Origin: Garra rufa
Lineage: Eukaryota > Chordata > Actinopteri > Cypriniformes > Cyprinidae
Length of the DNA: 64,000 bases
Direction of reading: 5' to 3'
Assembly: GCF_049309525.1 (NCBI RefSeq)
Contig: NC_133376.1
Location: forward strand, 14,794,094-14,858,093
The position numbers and the translations under genes were made by a program. Of this stretch, positions 24,440 through 36,290 are shown in pieces. How positions within the stretch are numbered: position 1 is the stretch's first letter; every line of letters begins with the position of its first letter. A model generated the notes under the pieces. It did no database searches. It saw only the letters and a list, made by a program, of their open reading frames with translations, and was not told the DNA's origin.

Positions 24440-24830
24440 GTCCAGTCTGTCCTTCCTACAAATAAATGTGCTTACAACATGGAACAAATTTTGGTTATAC
24501 AAACATCGTGGGAACGTCGTTTTAAAATGTGGACACGTCCAATTTTCTTGTCGTTATTATAACGTTATTTAAAGTTATTTAACGTTATAGAGAAATGTTT
24601 CTTACAACATGGTATGAAGGTTAACTTTACTTTCACCCAATATAAAACGTATTTGAATGTTTATTTTTATTGTTCTAAGAACGTTAAAATGTAAATTTTC
24701 CATACATGATTATAACGTTATTTAAAGGTGTCTAAAGGTTCTACTAATTTTATTGTTAGCTAAAGTATGTTATTTGAACGTTCATTAAGTACAAGTAACA
24801 TCATATACTTCCGAGAATGTTGATTTCAGA
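24440..24830. repeat. AACGTT-rich degenerate repeat
   Basis: AACGTT or close variants recur at irregular spacing within about 400 bp ('ataacgttatttaaag', 'taacgttatag', 'agaacgttaaaa', 'gaacgttc'). It looks like a decayed dispersed repeat. No gene is seen. Confidence 0.5.
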
Positions 24831-24894
24831 ATGCTTTCTCTCCACGTTATCCACCTTATTATTCCCATGAGAGTGGACGCAGCAATTTGTAATT

Positions 24895-25120
24895 TTTTTT
24901 ATGGGTCTGGCTTCCGGTCTCATCTGTGTCCAGCTTTTTGTAGCTGTATAAATTAACTTGTTTTTCTGCTTGATATTACACTTTGGTGTGTTTTACCATG
25001 TTATTTTAATGTATTATCTTAATTTAATAATAAACACACTATAGTGCAAACCGTTTACTGCACATTTATTCTTCTTTTCATTATTTCCCTATGAACCGGA
25101 AGTCTAACTCATAGGCTTAC
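24895..25120 (-). repeat. inverted partner of the 10565-10805 repeat
   Basis: Read on the minus strand it gives 'cttccggttcatagggaaata', 'gtgcagtaaacggtttgcac' and 'aagataatacattaaaataaca', matching the copy at 10.6 kb. Confidence 0.55.
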
Positions 25121-26390
25121 TACTTATGCACTGAAGAATAAGGTAAATAAGAACATATGTCAAATATTAACAAAGTTTTAAGAACGTTTAATCAAAACTG
25201 CTTTAAGAAAGATTTGTCCTGATTTTACAGTCAACCCAAAATTTATGACCTTTAAAATTTCTCACATTATCAGTTTATTCACTATAGTTTAGAAAATGGT
25301 AAGAACTCAAGAGTCAATTCATCTTGATAATGTCAGATAACTTTCATAGAAAGGTAAATAACAAAACATGGTCAGGTCAAAGTGTCAAATCAAATTTGTA
25401 TTCCCAAATTTTTATAAATGTTACTGATAGTCCACTGTATGAAGAATTTCCCAGCACACGTACATCTGCAAAATGTCTGTTAACGATCTCTTGATCTGGA
25501 AAGCATATGCTGTGTATAAACGTCTGGCAGACGTCTGTAAGATATCAGTTTTACATACATTCTAAATCATAAACATCTTAAAGGTACAAATCCTTAGGTA
25601 CAAATATATCTGGTGTCTAATTTTTGGTTTGACTGTATATCATTTTTATAAATCATTTTGAAAATTTGTGAGCACATTCCCTGTTAGCTGGGTGGATTGA
25701 TAGTTTGCGTTGAAATATTTTCGAAGTCACGTACAACACACCATAAGCTCAGTAACTGAAGATTAAAACAAATGTTTCCCATAAAAAAGTGACTAATTAG
25801 TTATACAGTTATACATTATACCAGCCTATACGGTTATATATATACATATACATATATATGAATAATAATAATGACAAACAAGAAAAGAAAATTAGTTTAA
25901 AAAAATGTAGTTTTTAAAAAGTACATATGTGCAAAATAACTAAAATAATAAAATAAAATAATAACAAAACAATAAATTATAACTCTCCTAAGCATTCCAA
26001 TCATTCAGGCATTACGAAATTCTCTTAGGTTTAAAATAAAATTTAATTCATCATATTTCGCTTGAATGAAAGACATTTATTTACACATATGAATATTTAA
26101 TTTGTTCTATGATGTTCAGTTTAATTCATTTGATTTGTGGCAGAAAGTAAACGGTTAATACAAACAGATGTTGACTAATATGTTTAACTTTATTTGTGAC
26201 CATTTTCTTACAGTTTTGTAATTGACAAAACAGCAGTTTGAACTTTATTTGAATAGAATAGAATAGATGCCAGATTGTAGTTCTTGTCTACTGAGATTTT
26301 TTTTTTCTTCCCAGAAAGATGTTTCATCTGCTGAACAAATGGTAACATTAAATAACAGTGGAACCCACTGACCAGACTTTGTGACCCTGG
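25121..26390. other. non-coding AT-rich interval
   Basis: No supported gene. Low-complexity AT-rich sequence, with a short purine/pyrimidine TATA run near 25840. Confidence 0.5.
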
Positions 26391-26770
26391 ACCACAAAAC
26401 CAGTCGTAAGTAGCATGGGTATATTTGTAGCAATAATAAAATACATTGTAGGAGTCAAAATGATCAATTTTTCTTTTATGCCAAAAATAATTAGATATTA
26501 AGATTAAAGATCATGTTCCATGTAAATATATCAAAACGTCATTTCTGATTAGTAATATCTATTGCTAAGAACATTTGGACAACTTTAAAGGCGATTTTCT
26601 GAATATTTAGTTTTTTTTTGCACCCTCAGATTTTCAAATAGTTGTATCTCGGCCAAATATTGTCCTAACAAACCATACATCAATGTAAAGTTGATTTATT
26701 CAGCTTTCAGGTGATCTATCTCAATTTCAAAAAATGGACCCTTACGACTGGTTTTGTGGTCCAGGGTCAC
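26391..26770. mobile_element. MITE with long perfect terminal inverted repeats
   Basis: A 380-bp element whose terminal inverted repeats match for at least 30 bp, beginning GTGACCCTGGACCACAAAAC and continuing ...CAGTCGTAAG. No reading frame. The ends are well preserved, suggesting a comparatively recent copy or strong end conservation. Confidence 0.85.
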
Positions 26771-28676
26771 TTATATCCCTCACAGCCTTGTCGCCAGTCC
26801 TGTCAACAAAGTGTAGCTGCTCTTGGTTCCCACAAGGTGTCACCCTACACACAATGTATTAAGCAGCGGGAATAAGTGGGAAGAAAATCATTACCATGGC
26901 AACATAACAGCCCACTCATAGTGAGTAGGTCCCTCTGAATACTGCTCAGTAAGAAATCAAATGAGAGATGCTTTCCTGGTTCTGATGGCTGACGGCCGCC
27001 GGTTGATATTTATCATTGTCAGGCCTTTCTGCGGCTTTGTGTTTGCACCTGTCAGTTTCTCAACATCAATGCTGAGGACCAAACTCGATTATATTTTATG
27101 ATCAGATGCCTTTATGGAGGATATTTATAGAACACTACTCATGCTAGTGTTGGAAAGTGTTTGCAGCTGTGAGTGCAGTTATGTGAAATTGCGGTTTGGA
27201 GTGTTTATGTACATATGCATGTGTGAATTAATCATGGAGTGTATAGATATAGCCTGTATGAATTTAGAAGTATGCATTAACATTTTGTATGTTTATTTTG
27301 TGTGAGAGGGAGTCTGAGAAGCAATAAATTCATCTGCATTTTAGACATACTCTAAAAACACTGCTTGTTTTAGACGTATTGTCTTTGTTTAGTTAATAAA
27401 ATGAGGCAGAAAAAAATTTATAGCACTGGATTAAAGCAAATGCATCAGGGAATGTGTTCTAATAATATTTAGCTAACATTCCCATTAATTTAAAAAATGT
27501 TAGATGAACATTCAACTAAACATCCACCTTTTTATGACAAAACATTCCATGAAATGTTGGCTGGGATATTAATTGATTTTATTTTCCTGATGTCTGAGCA
27601 CTTTATTCATCACATAATTTATTGCCTTTCACTCTCAGGAACAAAAAGGGTCTTTCAAGTTCTCATTTAACCTAAAAGATGCATATTAGTATCTTAAAGC
27701 TATATATTAGTACGTAAAGTGTCCCTTTTGAGATGTAAAGGTACAAAAGGAAGTGCTGAAAGCAAACAGTCTGCGATGGAACCGCAGCACAGGTTTAGTC
27801 ACCGCCATTAGCATGTTTCCTCTTCCCGTTGACCTCTCACACTGCCTGATGGATGTTTGCTGTAGGCCTCAGCCCCATAATAATGATGTATGACTGTGTT
27901 CAACATGACTTTGATAGCCTGTGTGATAATGTGTCCCTCTGTAATGGCAGTTAGTAAAGTATCGCTCATTAAAATCGTGCTCCTCTGCTGGGCTGATCAG
28001 ATCCAGGAATAAACCCTGGACCCACGCGTTCTCCTTAGTGTGATTGTGCCACCCACGTCCGGCCTAGCGCTCGCTCATTTCTCCGAGAAATCAGTCTGTT
28101 TTGCAGAGGCTGGTCCACGGAGAGCTGAGCATTTAAATATCACACAACATTTGAGTCGAACATCAAACAGCGGGATCGCTCATCTACATGTCACATGACG
28201 GTCATCGCACACGAATTTCAGAGGAAAACAATATGCTGTGACTTCAAAGTGAGGCATTTAAAAAAAGCATGAAAATATCTTTCACGTCATATCGGGCAAA
28301 CCAAATCTGGTGTTAAATTAGCGGATGAGCGCTGAGATTTCTTTTTGAACACTTGATTGAGATTTTGATCTGTGTCTGTGACTTTAACAGAATAATGATA
28401 CGTTTAAAAAATAGACATGCTTTGAGAAGTAATTAGGTTCTAAGCCCAGTCTTTGCACAGTCAATGGGCCTAAAATTAGATGGGTGAGTCATTGGATGGA
28501 TCCCAATTTGAGATGTCTACATACTGGAGTATGCAAATATTTGGCAATACGTACTTCTGAGTTTGTATGAATACAGAATGTCACTAGGTGTGATTTCATT
28601 GCACATTTGCGCAAAACATTTGCAATATTTTATGCATACAAAACATGCAAAATGTCGGCGTTTCCATTAAAAGGGT
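26771..28676. other. non-coding interval, mostly unique-looking
   Basis: No exon or repeat boundary that I can support. GC content is higher in 27780-28200 than in the surroundings, which might mark a regulatory or conserved segment; nothing in the sequence itself proves that. Confidence 0.4.
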
Positions 28677-29245
28677 CATATGATTTCATAATTCCCTTTG
28701 TCTTTGGAGTGTTACAAGCTTTTTGTGCATACGATCTGTAAAATTGCAAAGATTAAAGTCTCAAACCCAAAGAGATATTCTTTATAAAAGTTAGGACTCA
28801 GCTACACCTTCCTAAAACGGCTCATTCAAACATGCCCCCAAATATACAGTGAGGTCAATAAGTATCACATTGTATAATTTTTTAACAATTTATTTGTGAA
28901 TTACTGTGTCAAATAAGTATTTGATCACCCTGTGATTTTGCAAGTTCTCTTACTTAGAAATCATGGAGGGGTCTACAGTTTTCAGCATAGGTGCATTTCC
29001 ACTGTGAGAGACAGAAACTAAAAATAAAAATCCGGAAATCACATTGTATAATTTTTTAACAATTTATTTGTGAATTACTGTGTCAAATAAGTATTTGATC
29101 ACTTGAGTCAAAATTTTTTTAATATTTGGTACAGAAGCCTTTGTTAACAATTACAGAGGTCAAACGGTTCCTGTAGTTCTTCACCAGGTTTGCACACACT
29201 GCAGGAGGGATTTTGGCCCACTCCTCCAAACAGATCTGTCAGGTT

Positions 29246-31462
29246 TCAGGGCTGTCGCTGAGCAACACAGAGTTTCAGCTCCCTCCAAATATTTTCTATT
29301 GGATTTAGGTCTGGAGACTGGCTAGGCCACTTCAGAACCTTGATATGCTTCTTACGGAGCCACTCCTTGGTTTTCCTGGCTGTGTGCTTTGGGTCATTGT
29401 CATGTTGGAAGACCCAGCCACGACCCATCTTTAATGCTCTGACTGAGGGAAGGAGGTTTTTGCCCAATATGTCACATTACATGGCCCTGTTCATCCTCTC
29501 CTTAATACAGTGCAGTCGTCCTGTCCCCTGTGCAGAAAAACACCCCCAGAGCATGATGCTTCCAGCCCCATGCTTCACTGTAGGTATGGTATTATTGGGA
29601 TGATACTCATCATTCTTCTTCCTCCAAACACGGCGAATGGAGTTAAGACCAAAAAGTTATATTTTGGTCTCATCTGACCACTTCTCCCATGACTCTTCTG
29701 GATCATCCAGATGGTCCCTGGCAAACTTCAGACGGGCCTGGACATGGGCTGACTTAAGCAGGGGAACCTTCCGTGCGGTGCAAGATTTTAAACCATGACG
29801 TCCTAGTGTATTACTAATAGTAGCCTTGGAAACGATGGTCCCAGCTCTCTTCACGGCATTGACCAGCTCCTCCCGTGTAGTTCTGGGCTGATTCTTCACC
29901 ATTCTTAGCAGGGGCGGAGTGGGGCACTAAAATCCACCGGGAAAATTCTGGCCGCACCGGCCCTGCTGATTACATTACTCGACCACCGCTGCAGCACCTT
30001 CACTGTCATTTTGCATTTTTATAGAAATAAAAATAATTTACTGCAGTTGGAAAATGTAAGCTACAATTCTTAACTGAAAGAATCTGACAACAGGGTTACC
30101 AGGTCTATTTGACATAACTAGCCCAATTGCCAGTCTAGAACAACCTAAAATAGCGCACTGACCATATCCCAAATATCAAAACTTATATACTTCATTTCTA
30201 TATCTAAAATACACATTTTACAGTTGTGCACATTGGTCATAAGCACAAATAAGCTCAAAGGCTTCCTACCAGTAGCCTTCACAAAACCTAATATCCAGCA
30301 CTGTTTTATCATAGGTAGAACGCAAAATATTTAAATACAGGCATTTATTGAAATTTAATTTCTGAAATATTTAAAACCTTTAAATAACTGGGGGAAATCA
30401 ACCCATGGACCAATTCTGTGGGGACAAACTCGGACTTGACAACTCTGCATCCAACACGAGCTACTGGAGTTAATGTCATTGCACACACTGCCTCTGAAAC
30501 TTTCGTCCGTTATAAAAAAAAATTCGGATCGTGTTTGATTTTCTGCATTTTCGCATCCATAATAGGCTAAGCATTTTGATAAGGATGGCGAATATGAGAG
30601 AGAAAAAAAAAAAAAACGCATACGAAAATCGGACTCAGTGTACAATGACCTTTAGATTTGAATGATCACGGGTCGAAAGTAAACAGAGATGACAAAAATA
30701 GACTGGAGGATTTGCTGCAATCTTGTACTCACTGACAAATATCTATTATAAGATGTGCTGCTTCCTTTACACAGAGTGTGCGTTATCGCAAAATCGAAAG
30801 TAAAAGTAAACAGCGGGTGCGCCGATAAGAAAAAAATATGGAGCTCAACTAAATATCGCGCCAATTTTGTGATTGGCTATGTAGTGTGGGGCTCGGGTCG
30901 GGTGGGCCAAGCTTCTGATTGGGTGGCCGTGGAGCCGGGCCTGTATGGAACTATAGAACTAAGAGCATTCTAGAAAGAGCTTTGTGATTGGATGGAAATT
31001 TCAAGCATTGTGCAAGGACATGCAACTGATATAAATATTGGTTGGACGTTTAGAGGGGAGTATGTGGGAGTATTTGGCCGCTATTCATGGAGAATTTAGT
31101 AACGTCAATGATTCCAATAAGCTCAGGCCGGTCGCGTTCGCCTCTCGCCCGCTCAATTTGTGATCCGCTGTGTGAATCCTTCGGCCGGCCGACCGACCGG
31201 GAAAAGTCCTGGTTGTCCCGATTGCCACTCCGCCCCTGATTCTTAGCATCATTGATACCCCACGAGGAGAGATCTTCCGAGGGCCCCCAGTCCGAGGGAC
31301 ATTGACAGTCATCATTAGCCTCTTCCATTTTCTGACAATTGCTCCAACAGTTGTTCTTTTTTCACCAAGCTGCTTGGCAATTGCCCTGTAGCCCTTTCCA
31401 GCTTTTTGAAGGTCTACAATTTTGCCTCTTGTGTCTTTTGGCAGCTCTTTGGTTTTACCCAT
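29246..31462 (-). pseudogene. Tc1-type DDE transposase, broken
   Basis: The 5' part starts at 31462 (MGKTKELPKDTRGKI) and encodes the first helix-turn-helix region (YRAIAKQLGEKRTTVGAIV). It is then cut by the hAT insertion at 29909-31238. Coding resumes at about 29902 with NQPRTTREELVNAVKRAG (second DNA-binding helix region) and WEKWSDETKI. A separate downstream frame at 29467-29246 holds QHDNDPKHTA and WPSQSPDLNPIENIW, the last Asp-Glu part of the DD34E catalytic core. The middle segment between these blocks is out of frame. Besides the insertion there are point frameshifts, so no active enzyme is expected. Confidence 0.92.
29909..31238. mobile_element. hAT-like non-autonomous element inside the Tc1 transposase
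   Basis: Perfect 14-bp terminal inverted repeats (CAGGGGCGGAGTGG) and a perfect 8-bp TSD ATTCTTAG at 29901-29908 and 31239-31246. The 1330-bp interior has no transposase. It holds G+C-rich ends and an AT-rich middle. Confidence 0.95.
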
Positions 31463-32141
31463 GTTGCTACTTAGACTTTGGCTGATTGTGGGGTGCACAG
31501 GTGTCTTTATGACAGCTAACAACCTCAACCAGGTACTACTAATTTAGAATCATGAGCAGAGTGTAGCTGGACTATTTAAAAGCAAAATAACAGGTCTTTG
31601 AGGGTCAGAAATCTGGCTAATAAGCAAGTGATCAAATACTTATTTGACACAGTAATTCACAAATAAATTGTTAAAAAATCATACAATGTGAAAAAATTGT
31701 AGACCCCTCCATGATTTCTAAGTAAGAGAACTTGCAAAATAACAGGGTGATCAAATACTTATTGACCTCACTGTATATGTCACGGTGTGGGAAGATTTGC
31801 ATAAAACCGCACAGTTGTATACGCAAAGGAAAAAGGCATAACTTTTATATACTGTAGTATTGTTGCAGGCGCCACCATGTTGTGGAGATGCTGTTTTTTT
31901 GCGAAAGTAAAAGTAACTGGCCTTCCAAATGAGTACACATCTAGAAATCAGTGGTTAAGTTGTATTTACAGCACTGTTCTAGAACAGTACAAATAATCAC
32001 ATATACAAATATTCAAGCGTGTGCAGCTCATTCAGGACTGTTTCCTGAACCTGGGAGAGTAGCCTACAATGTGGCCGTGAGCACTATAAAGTCAGGTAAT
32101 TCCAACACAGCCTATAAGTACATTTTCATATTTGAAGAATT

Positions 32142-32507
32142 TGCGGTCCCACTTTTTATTAGGTATCCTTAACTACTATGTACTTACATTTAAATTAATC
32201 ATTTGGTACAATGTACTTATTGTGTACATACATGTTTTTACATTGTACTTATATAATTTTAAAAAACCTCTATGTAATTACATTTGTGATAAATTTCTGT
32301 AATTATCACTGTTGACCCATCAATTACACCCTAACCCACCCTTAAACCTACAAATACCACCAAACCTGCCCCTAACCTTACCCATATTCCACCTTAATAG
32401 AAGCAAAAGTGTTTTGCAATGCAATATGACCACATTAGGTCCACTGTACTTTTTTTGATGTAAGTACACAATAGTTAAGGCCACCTAATGTAAAGTGTGA
32501 CCGAATT
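32142..32507. mobile_element. MITE with GCGGTC-CACTTT termini
   Basis: The left end 'ttgcggtcccactttttattaggt' is mirrored by the right end, inverse 'ttcggtcacactttacattaggt'. The interior carries 'ccctaacccacccttaaacc'. It is inserted in the right half of the TTAA element at 28677-32994. Confidence 0.7.
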
Positions 32508-33375
32508 TGCTACTGGCTATTCAAACACAGTTTTGAGCAGAGTAGTGCTGCTTGTTGGCTGTTTCTACAATCAAAAATGCAGACATTTTGTTATGTTTAA
32601 GGGGCGCAATGCAATGCAACGCAACGCATAAAAAGTCAGTAATTATGTCCTCACTGGATGCAACAAATCCTCATTTATAATGGGTTTTACTGTTTTTGTC
32701 TCATTGTGTCGGGACATGGCATCACAACATGGTAATGGGCATAACATTTCCGTCACACGCTTGAGGTATTCGGCCAATCACAGCGCACTGGATAGCTGGC
32801 TAAATAGAGCACACCTCGCTTTTCAGAGCGATGAGCTTTGTAAAAATCAACACATTTCAGAAAGGCGGGGCAAAGAGGAGAAACAATAATGTACAGTATG
32901 TGGAAAATATGTTTTTTGAACCTGAAACCGCGTAAACACATTGCACCAAATATGCAAAATAATGTTCTTTTTAGCATTCATATGACCCTTTTAACCCATG
33001 ACTAAAACATTTATAAATTTTTATAAAACAATTTTTTCCTCTCACAATAAATCATGACGCCCGATGTTGGTAGGTTTATGTCACCACACTAGCTATTATT
33101 CTTAATCGAAGGAGATGTACACATTTCTTTAGATGATTACAAAAGAAAACCAATATAGCTTAAAACACTTAAGTTAAAAAACTGTGTGAAATAATAAAAT
33201 AATGTGTGCTCTTATCATTTTGTGGAAAAAAAACCCACAAACAGCCCCAAACAGGAGCTGTATATTGAGTGTTTTCACGACGCGCCATCAATCGGCCATA
33301 TTGGTGGCGCTGAATGTAAACAACGCCACTGAACTGAACAAAACTTGCATATTTTGCTGATTATTGCTGCTGAAA

Positions 33376-33580
33376 ATGGTCAGTTATTATCATGTTTTGG
33401 CCTGCAATTGGTCAGACCAGGAAAGACATTTGGAGTACTATAGACTGCCAAAGGAGGCGATAAATCAAGGAAAAGAGTGCTGAGGAACAAAAGGCGTTTG
33501 TGGTTGGCCAAACTGAACCAGGATTTCCAGGGCAAGAATCTTGACAACATTTGTGTTTTTTCTTATCATTTTCAGTCAGG
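33376..33580 (+). pseudogene. THAP-type zinc-finger exon relic, copy A
   Basis: The frame opens at ATG 33376 with MVSYYHVLACNWSDQERHLE, then YYRLPK, and reaches an in-frame stop after KEC. Relative to the 48.4-kb copy an 11-base deletion removes 'aaaagactgtc'. The remainder, in another frame, gives WLAKLNQDFQGKNLDN and ends in SYHFQSG at a GT donor. THAP domains bind DNA through a C2CH zinc centre; here the first Cys (to Tyr) and the Cys before the final x2-His (to Phe) are lost. Confidence 0.75.
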
Positions 33581-34189
33581 TAGGTGAAATATTATGGTTA
33601 TATCTTAATTAATGCTGCTCATACGTATCTTTACCACCTATTAACTTTAGTTTGTCAAAATATTGCGCCCTTTCCTGTTTACTAAGTCCTTCTCTATATG
33701 ATTTAGCAGTGTCCACATGTTTTTTTCTGTGGTTTAGACAGCATAAATTAGCAGAACTACAAATTCAGTAGTACATTAACTGTGCAATCCATGCTGTTGT
33801 TTACATCCAAGTATCGCCAATATGGCCATGCATTCGGATAACTGACCAAACTGTGACAGCAAACCCTCTATATTTGCCCTCATCCCTTCTTCAATGCAGC
33901 TAACGTTGCACCACTTAATGTCATCTTCCCACTCATTAAAGTATGACAGGTGAGTAACTGCAAAAAGACGGTCATTGTGATACTACAAAGTGATAAGACT
34001 ATGGTGTCATGTACTTTTAAATAAACATTTTCAGAGGTTTAACGTTATATTATCGGAAAATACATTAATTTGACTAGAAGAGACTGGAAATGTAAAGCAT
34101 TGTTCCAGTCAAGTGATAATTTCTCATTCAGGAAAAAGGTGAATAGAAACAATTTTCACTTAGAAATTGCTATTAAAATGACTAAGAAC

Positions 34190-34310
34190 CACAAATGTAT
34201 ATTGTTCCTCAGACAGTCTTTTTCACTCTTCTCCGTAATTTTTTATAACTTATAGCAGTCTACAGTACTCCAAATGCATTTCCCGTTACGACTGATTACA
34301 GTCTTATACA
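34190..34310 (-). pseudogene. THAP exon relic, inverted fragment
   Basis: The minus strand contains remnants matching the other copies: 'ctgtaatcagtcgtaacggg', 'catttggagtactgtagactgc', 'gaagagtg', 'aagactgtctgaggaacaa' and 'tttgtggtt'. It is too short and shifted to read as protein. Confidence 0.6.
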
Positions 34311-34678
34311 TGTTATATGACTAAAACATATTTTTTTCCTCTTGCGATAAGTCATGATGATCGATGTTGGTAGGTTTTTGTATATCACAGACACAGCACT
34401 AGCTATTATTTTTAATCGAAGGAGACATACACAAGTATCTTTAGATGCTGACAAAAGAAAACGTGCATAGCTTAAAGCGCTTAAGTTAAAATTTGGTGTG
34501 TGAAATAATAAAATAATGTGTACTCTTATAATTTTGTGGACAAAATCCAGTGAACAGCCCAGATCAGAAGCTCTATATAGAGTGTTTTCACAACACGTCA
34601 CCAATCGGCCATATTGGTAGCACTGAATGTAAACAATGGCAATGAATGCATATTTTTTTCTGATTATTGCTGCTGAAA

Positions 34679-34768
34679 ATGGTCAATTACTGTCATGTTT
34701 TGGGCTGTACTAATCAGTCAGACCAGGAAAAACTATAGACTATAGAATGCCAAAATGCTAACAAATCA
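34679..34768 (+). pseudogene. THAP exon relic, copy B, truncated
   Basis: ATG at 34679 reads MVNYCHVLGCTNQSDQEKL then stop. This copy retains the C-x4-C pair of the THAP zinc centre. The rest of the exon is deleted directly into the downstream 'gtttagacagcataaatta' block. Confidence 0.75.
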
Positions 34769-35091
34769 GTTCTGTGGTTTAGACAGCATAAATTAGCAAA
34801 ACAACATATTTAGTAATGCATTACCCATGCAATCCATGCTGTTGTTTACATCCGAGTATCACCAATATGGCCATGCATCCGGGTAACTGCTCAAATCGTG
34901 AAGTAAGTGCAAACCCTCTATATGTGCCCTCTTCTGTTTTTAATGCAGCTAACCTCGTATCGCTTCATGTCATCTTCCCACTCATTAAACTATGACAGGT
35001 GTGTAACTGCAAAAAGACAGTCATTGCGACACTGTAAAGTAGTAATACTGTGGCACTGTTTGCTTTTTAAAACCAGGTAAGGTTTAACATT

Positions 35092-35425
35092 ACAGCCTTG
35101 GCCTAATGGTTAGAGAGTCGGACTTGTAACCCGAAAGTTGCAGGTCCGAGTCTCAGTTTCAGCAGGGATTGTAGATGGGGGAATGAATGTACAGTACTCT
35201 CTCCACCCTCAATACCACGACTGAGGTGAGTCCCTTGAGCAAGGCACCAAACCCCTAACTGCTCCCTGGGTGCCACAGCAATAGCAATATGGCTGCCCAC
35301 TGCTCCGGGTGTGTGTTCACTACTGTGTGTGTGCACTTGGATGGGTTAAATGCAAAGCACAAATTCCGAGTATGGGTTACCATACTTGGCCAAACGTCAT
35401 GTCCTTTCCTTCCTTTCTTTTTCAT
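35092..35425 (+). mobile_element. tRNA-derived SINE
   Basis: A tRNA-like head with A-box-like TGGCCTAATGGTTAGAG and B-box-like GCAGGTCCGAGTCTC is followed by a conserved-looking body ('ttgagcaaggcaccaaac', 'ctgctccgggtgtgtg', 'gggttaaatgcaaagcac'). The tail is CCTTTCCTTCCTTTCTTTTT. Comparison with the parallel repeat copy near 34045 ('ggtttaacgttatattatcgg') shows it interrupts that repeat, with a short ATTA-like duplication. Confidence 0.85.
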
Positions 35426-35979
35426 ATTATTGGCTCAGACAATATGTCAATTAGACTAGAAACACCATAGAATGGAAATGTAAAGCATTGTTCCAGTTGA
35501 GGGAGACATTCGCGTTCAAGAAAAAGTTGGATAGAAACAATTTTCACTATTCAATATTGTTAGTAAAATTTGTTAGTAACACTTTGAATTAAATGTGATG
35601 TTTTCTTGTAATATTTAAATGTTAAATATTAATAAAACTTACAAAACTGCACAATCAGCATCACCATCTGCACAATAGCATTTTATAATGCTTTTCCTTG
35701 TATATATTTAATAGAACAGCTCACAGTTTTATAGACCGTTTGCCAGTTTGGTCAGATGTAAACAACAGTATTGATTGCACGGTTAATGTATTACTCAATA
35801 CATTATTCTGCTAATTTATGCTGTCCATGGAAAAAAACATGTGGAAGCTGCTAAAGCATATAGAGAAGGACTTAGTAAGCAGGAAACAGTGCAATATTTT
35901 TTTACCAACTAAAGTTAATTGGTGGTAAAAATAAGAATTAGCAGTATTAATTAAGACATTTGCCTAATATTTCACCTAC

Positions 35980-36165
35980 CTGACCGGAAATTATAAAAAC
36001 AAACATGAATGTTGTCAAGATTGGTTCAGTTTGGCCAATCACAAATGCCTTTTCTTCCTCAGAACTTTTTGCACTCCTTAATTGGTTATAGCCTTTGGCA
36101 GTCTATAGTACTTTTTCCTGATCCGACCAATTAGTACAGCCAAAAACATGGTAATAATTGACCAT
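35980..36165 (-). pseudogene. THAP exon relic, copy C (minus strand)
   Basis: ATG complement at 36163-36165; the minus strand starts MVNYYHVFGCTNWSDQEK, continues to the same 'gactgccaaagg', 'gtgcaaaaagttctgagga' and 'ttggccaaactgaacca' landmarks, and ends at a GTAGGTG donor. It contains frameshifts. Confidence 0.7.
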
Positions 36166-36290
36166 TTTCTGCAGCAATAATCTGCCAAATATGTGAGTTT
36201 TATACGGTTCAGTGGCATTGTTTATGTTCAGTGCTGCCAATATGGCTGATTGATGATGCGTTGTAAAAACACTCTTTTGTTGTTGTTATA

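Larger units (their letters stand above)
28847..31773 (-). mobile_element. Tc1/mariner-like transposon, internally broken
   Basis: The termini CAGTGAGGTCAATAAGTAT and their inverse are flanked by TA at 28845-28846 and 31774-31775. The transposase lies on the minus strand and is disrupted. The left end carries two copies of a 62-bp inner terminal-repeat segment (28867-28930 and 29041-29103) where the right end has one, indicating a rearranged left terminus. Confidence 0.92.
28677..32994. mobile_element. TTAA-flanked element expanded by nested insertions
   Basis: The left end is TTAAAAGGGTCATATGA (28677 on) and the right end is the inverse, TCATATGACCCTTTTAA, ending at 32994. Only about 1.0 kb is original element; the rest is the Tc1-like insertion at 28847-31773 and a MITE at 32142-32507. 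No transposase of its own is visible. Confidence 0.8.
33000..36290. repeat. clustered copies of a THAP-exon-bearing repeat
   Basis: Direct copies begin near 33000 and near 34315 ('gactaaaacat ... tcctct..c.ataa.tcatga', 'gatgttggtaggttt'). Inverted material follows at 35440-36290 and at 34190-34310. Shared blocks include 'caatcggccatattgg', 'tgtaaacaa', 'gtttagacagcataaatta' and 'atgctgttgtttacatcc'. The 'gccatattgg...tgtaaacaa' block recurs inverted 3' of each THAP exon, so each unit has inverted flanks. The individual THAP relics are listed separately. Confidence 0.75.

Noticed and set aside
29340..29603. Plus-strand 87-codon frame
   Set aside because: Antisense shadow of the Tc1 transposase pseudogene.
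35095..35165. Possible tRNA gene
   Set aside because: The tRNA-like head is followed by a SINE body and tail, and the cloverleaf is imperfect; annotated as a SINE.
35103..35336. Minus-strand 77-codon frame
   Set aside because: Antisense of the tRNA-derived SINE.
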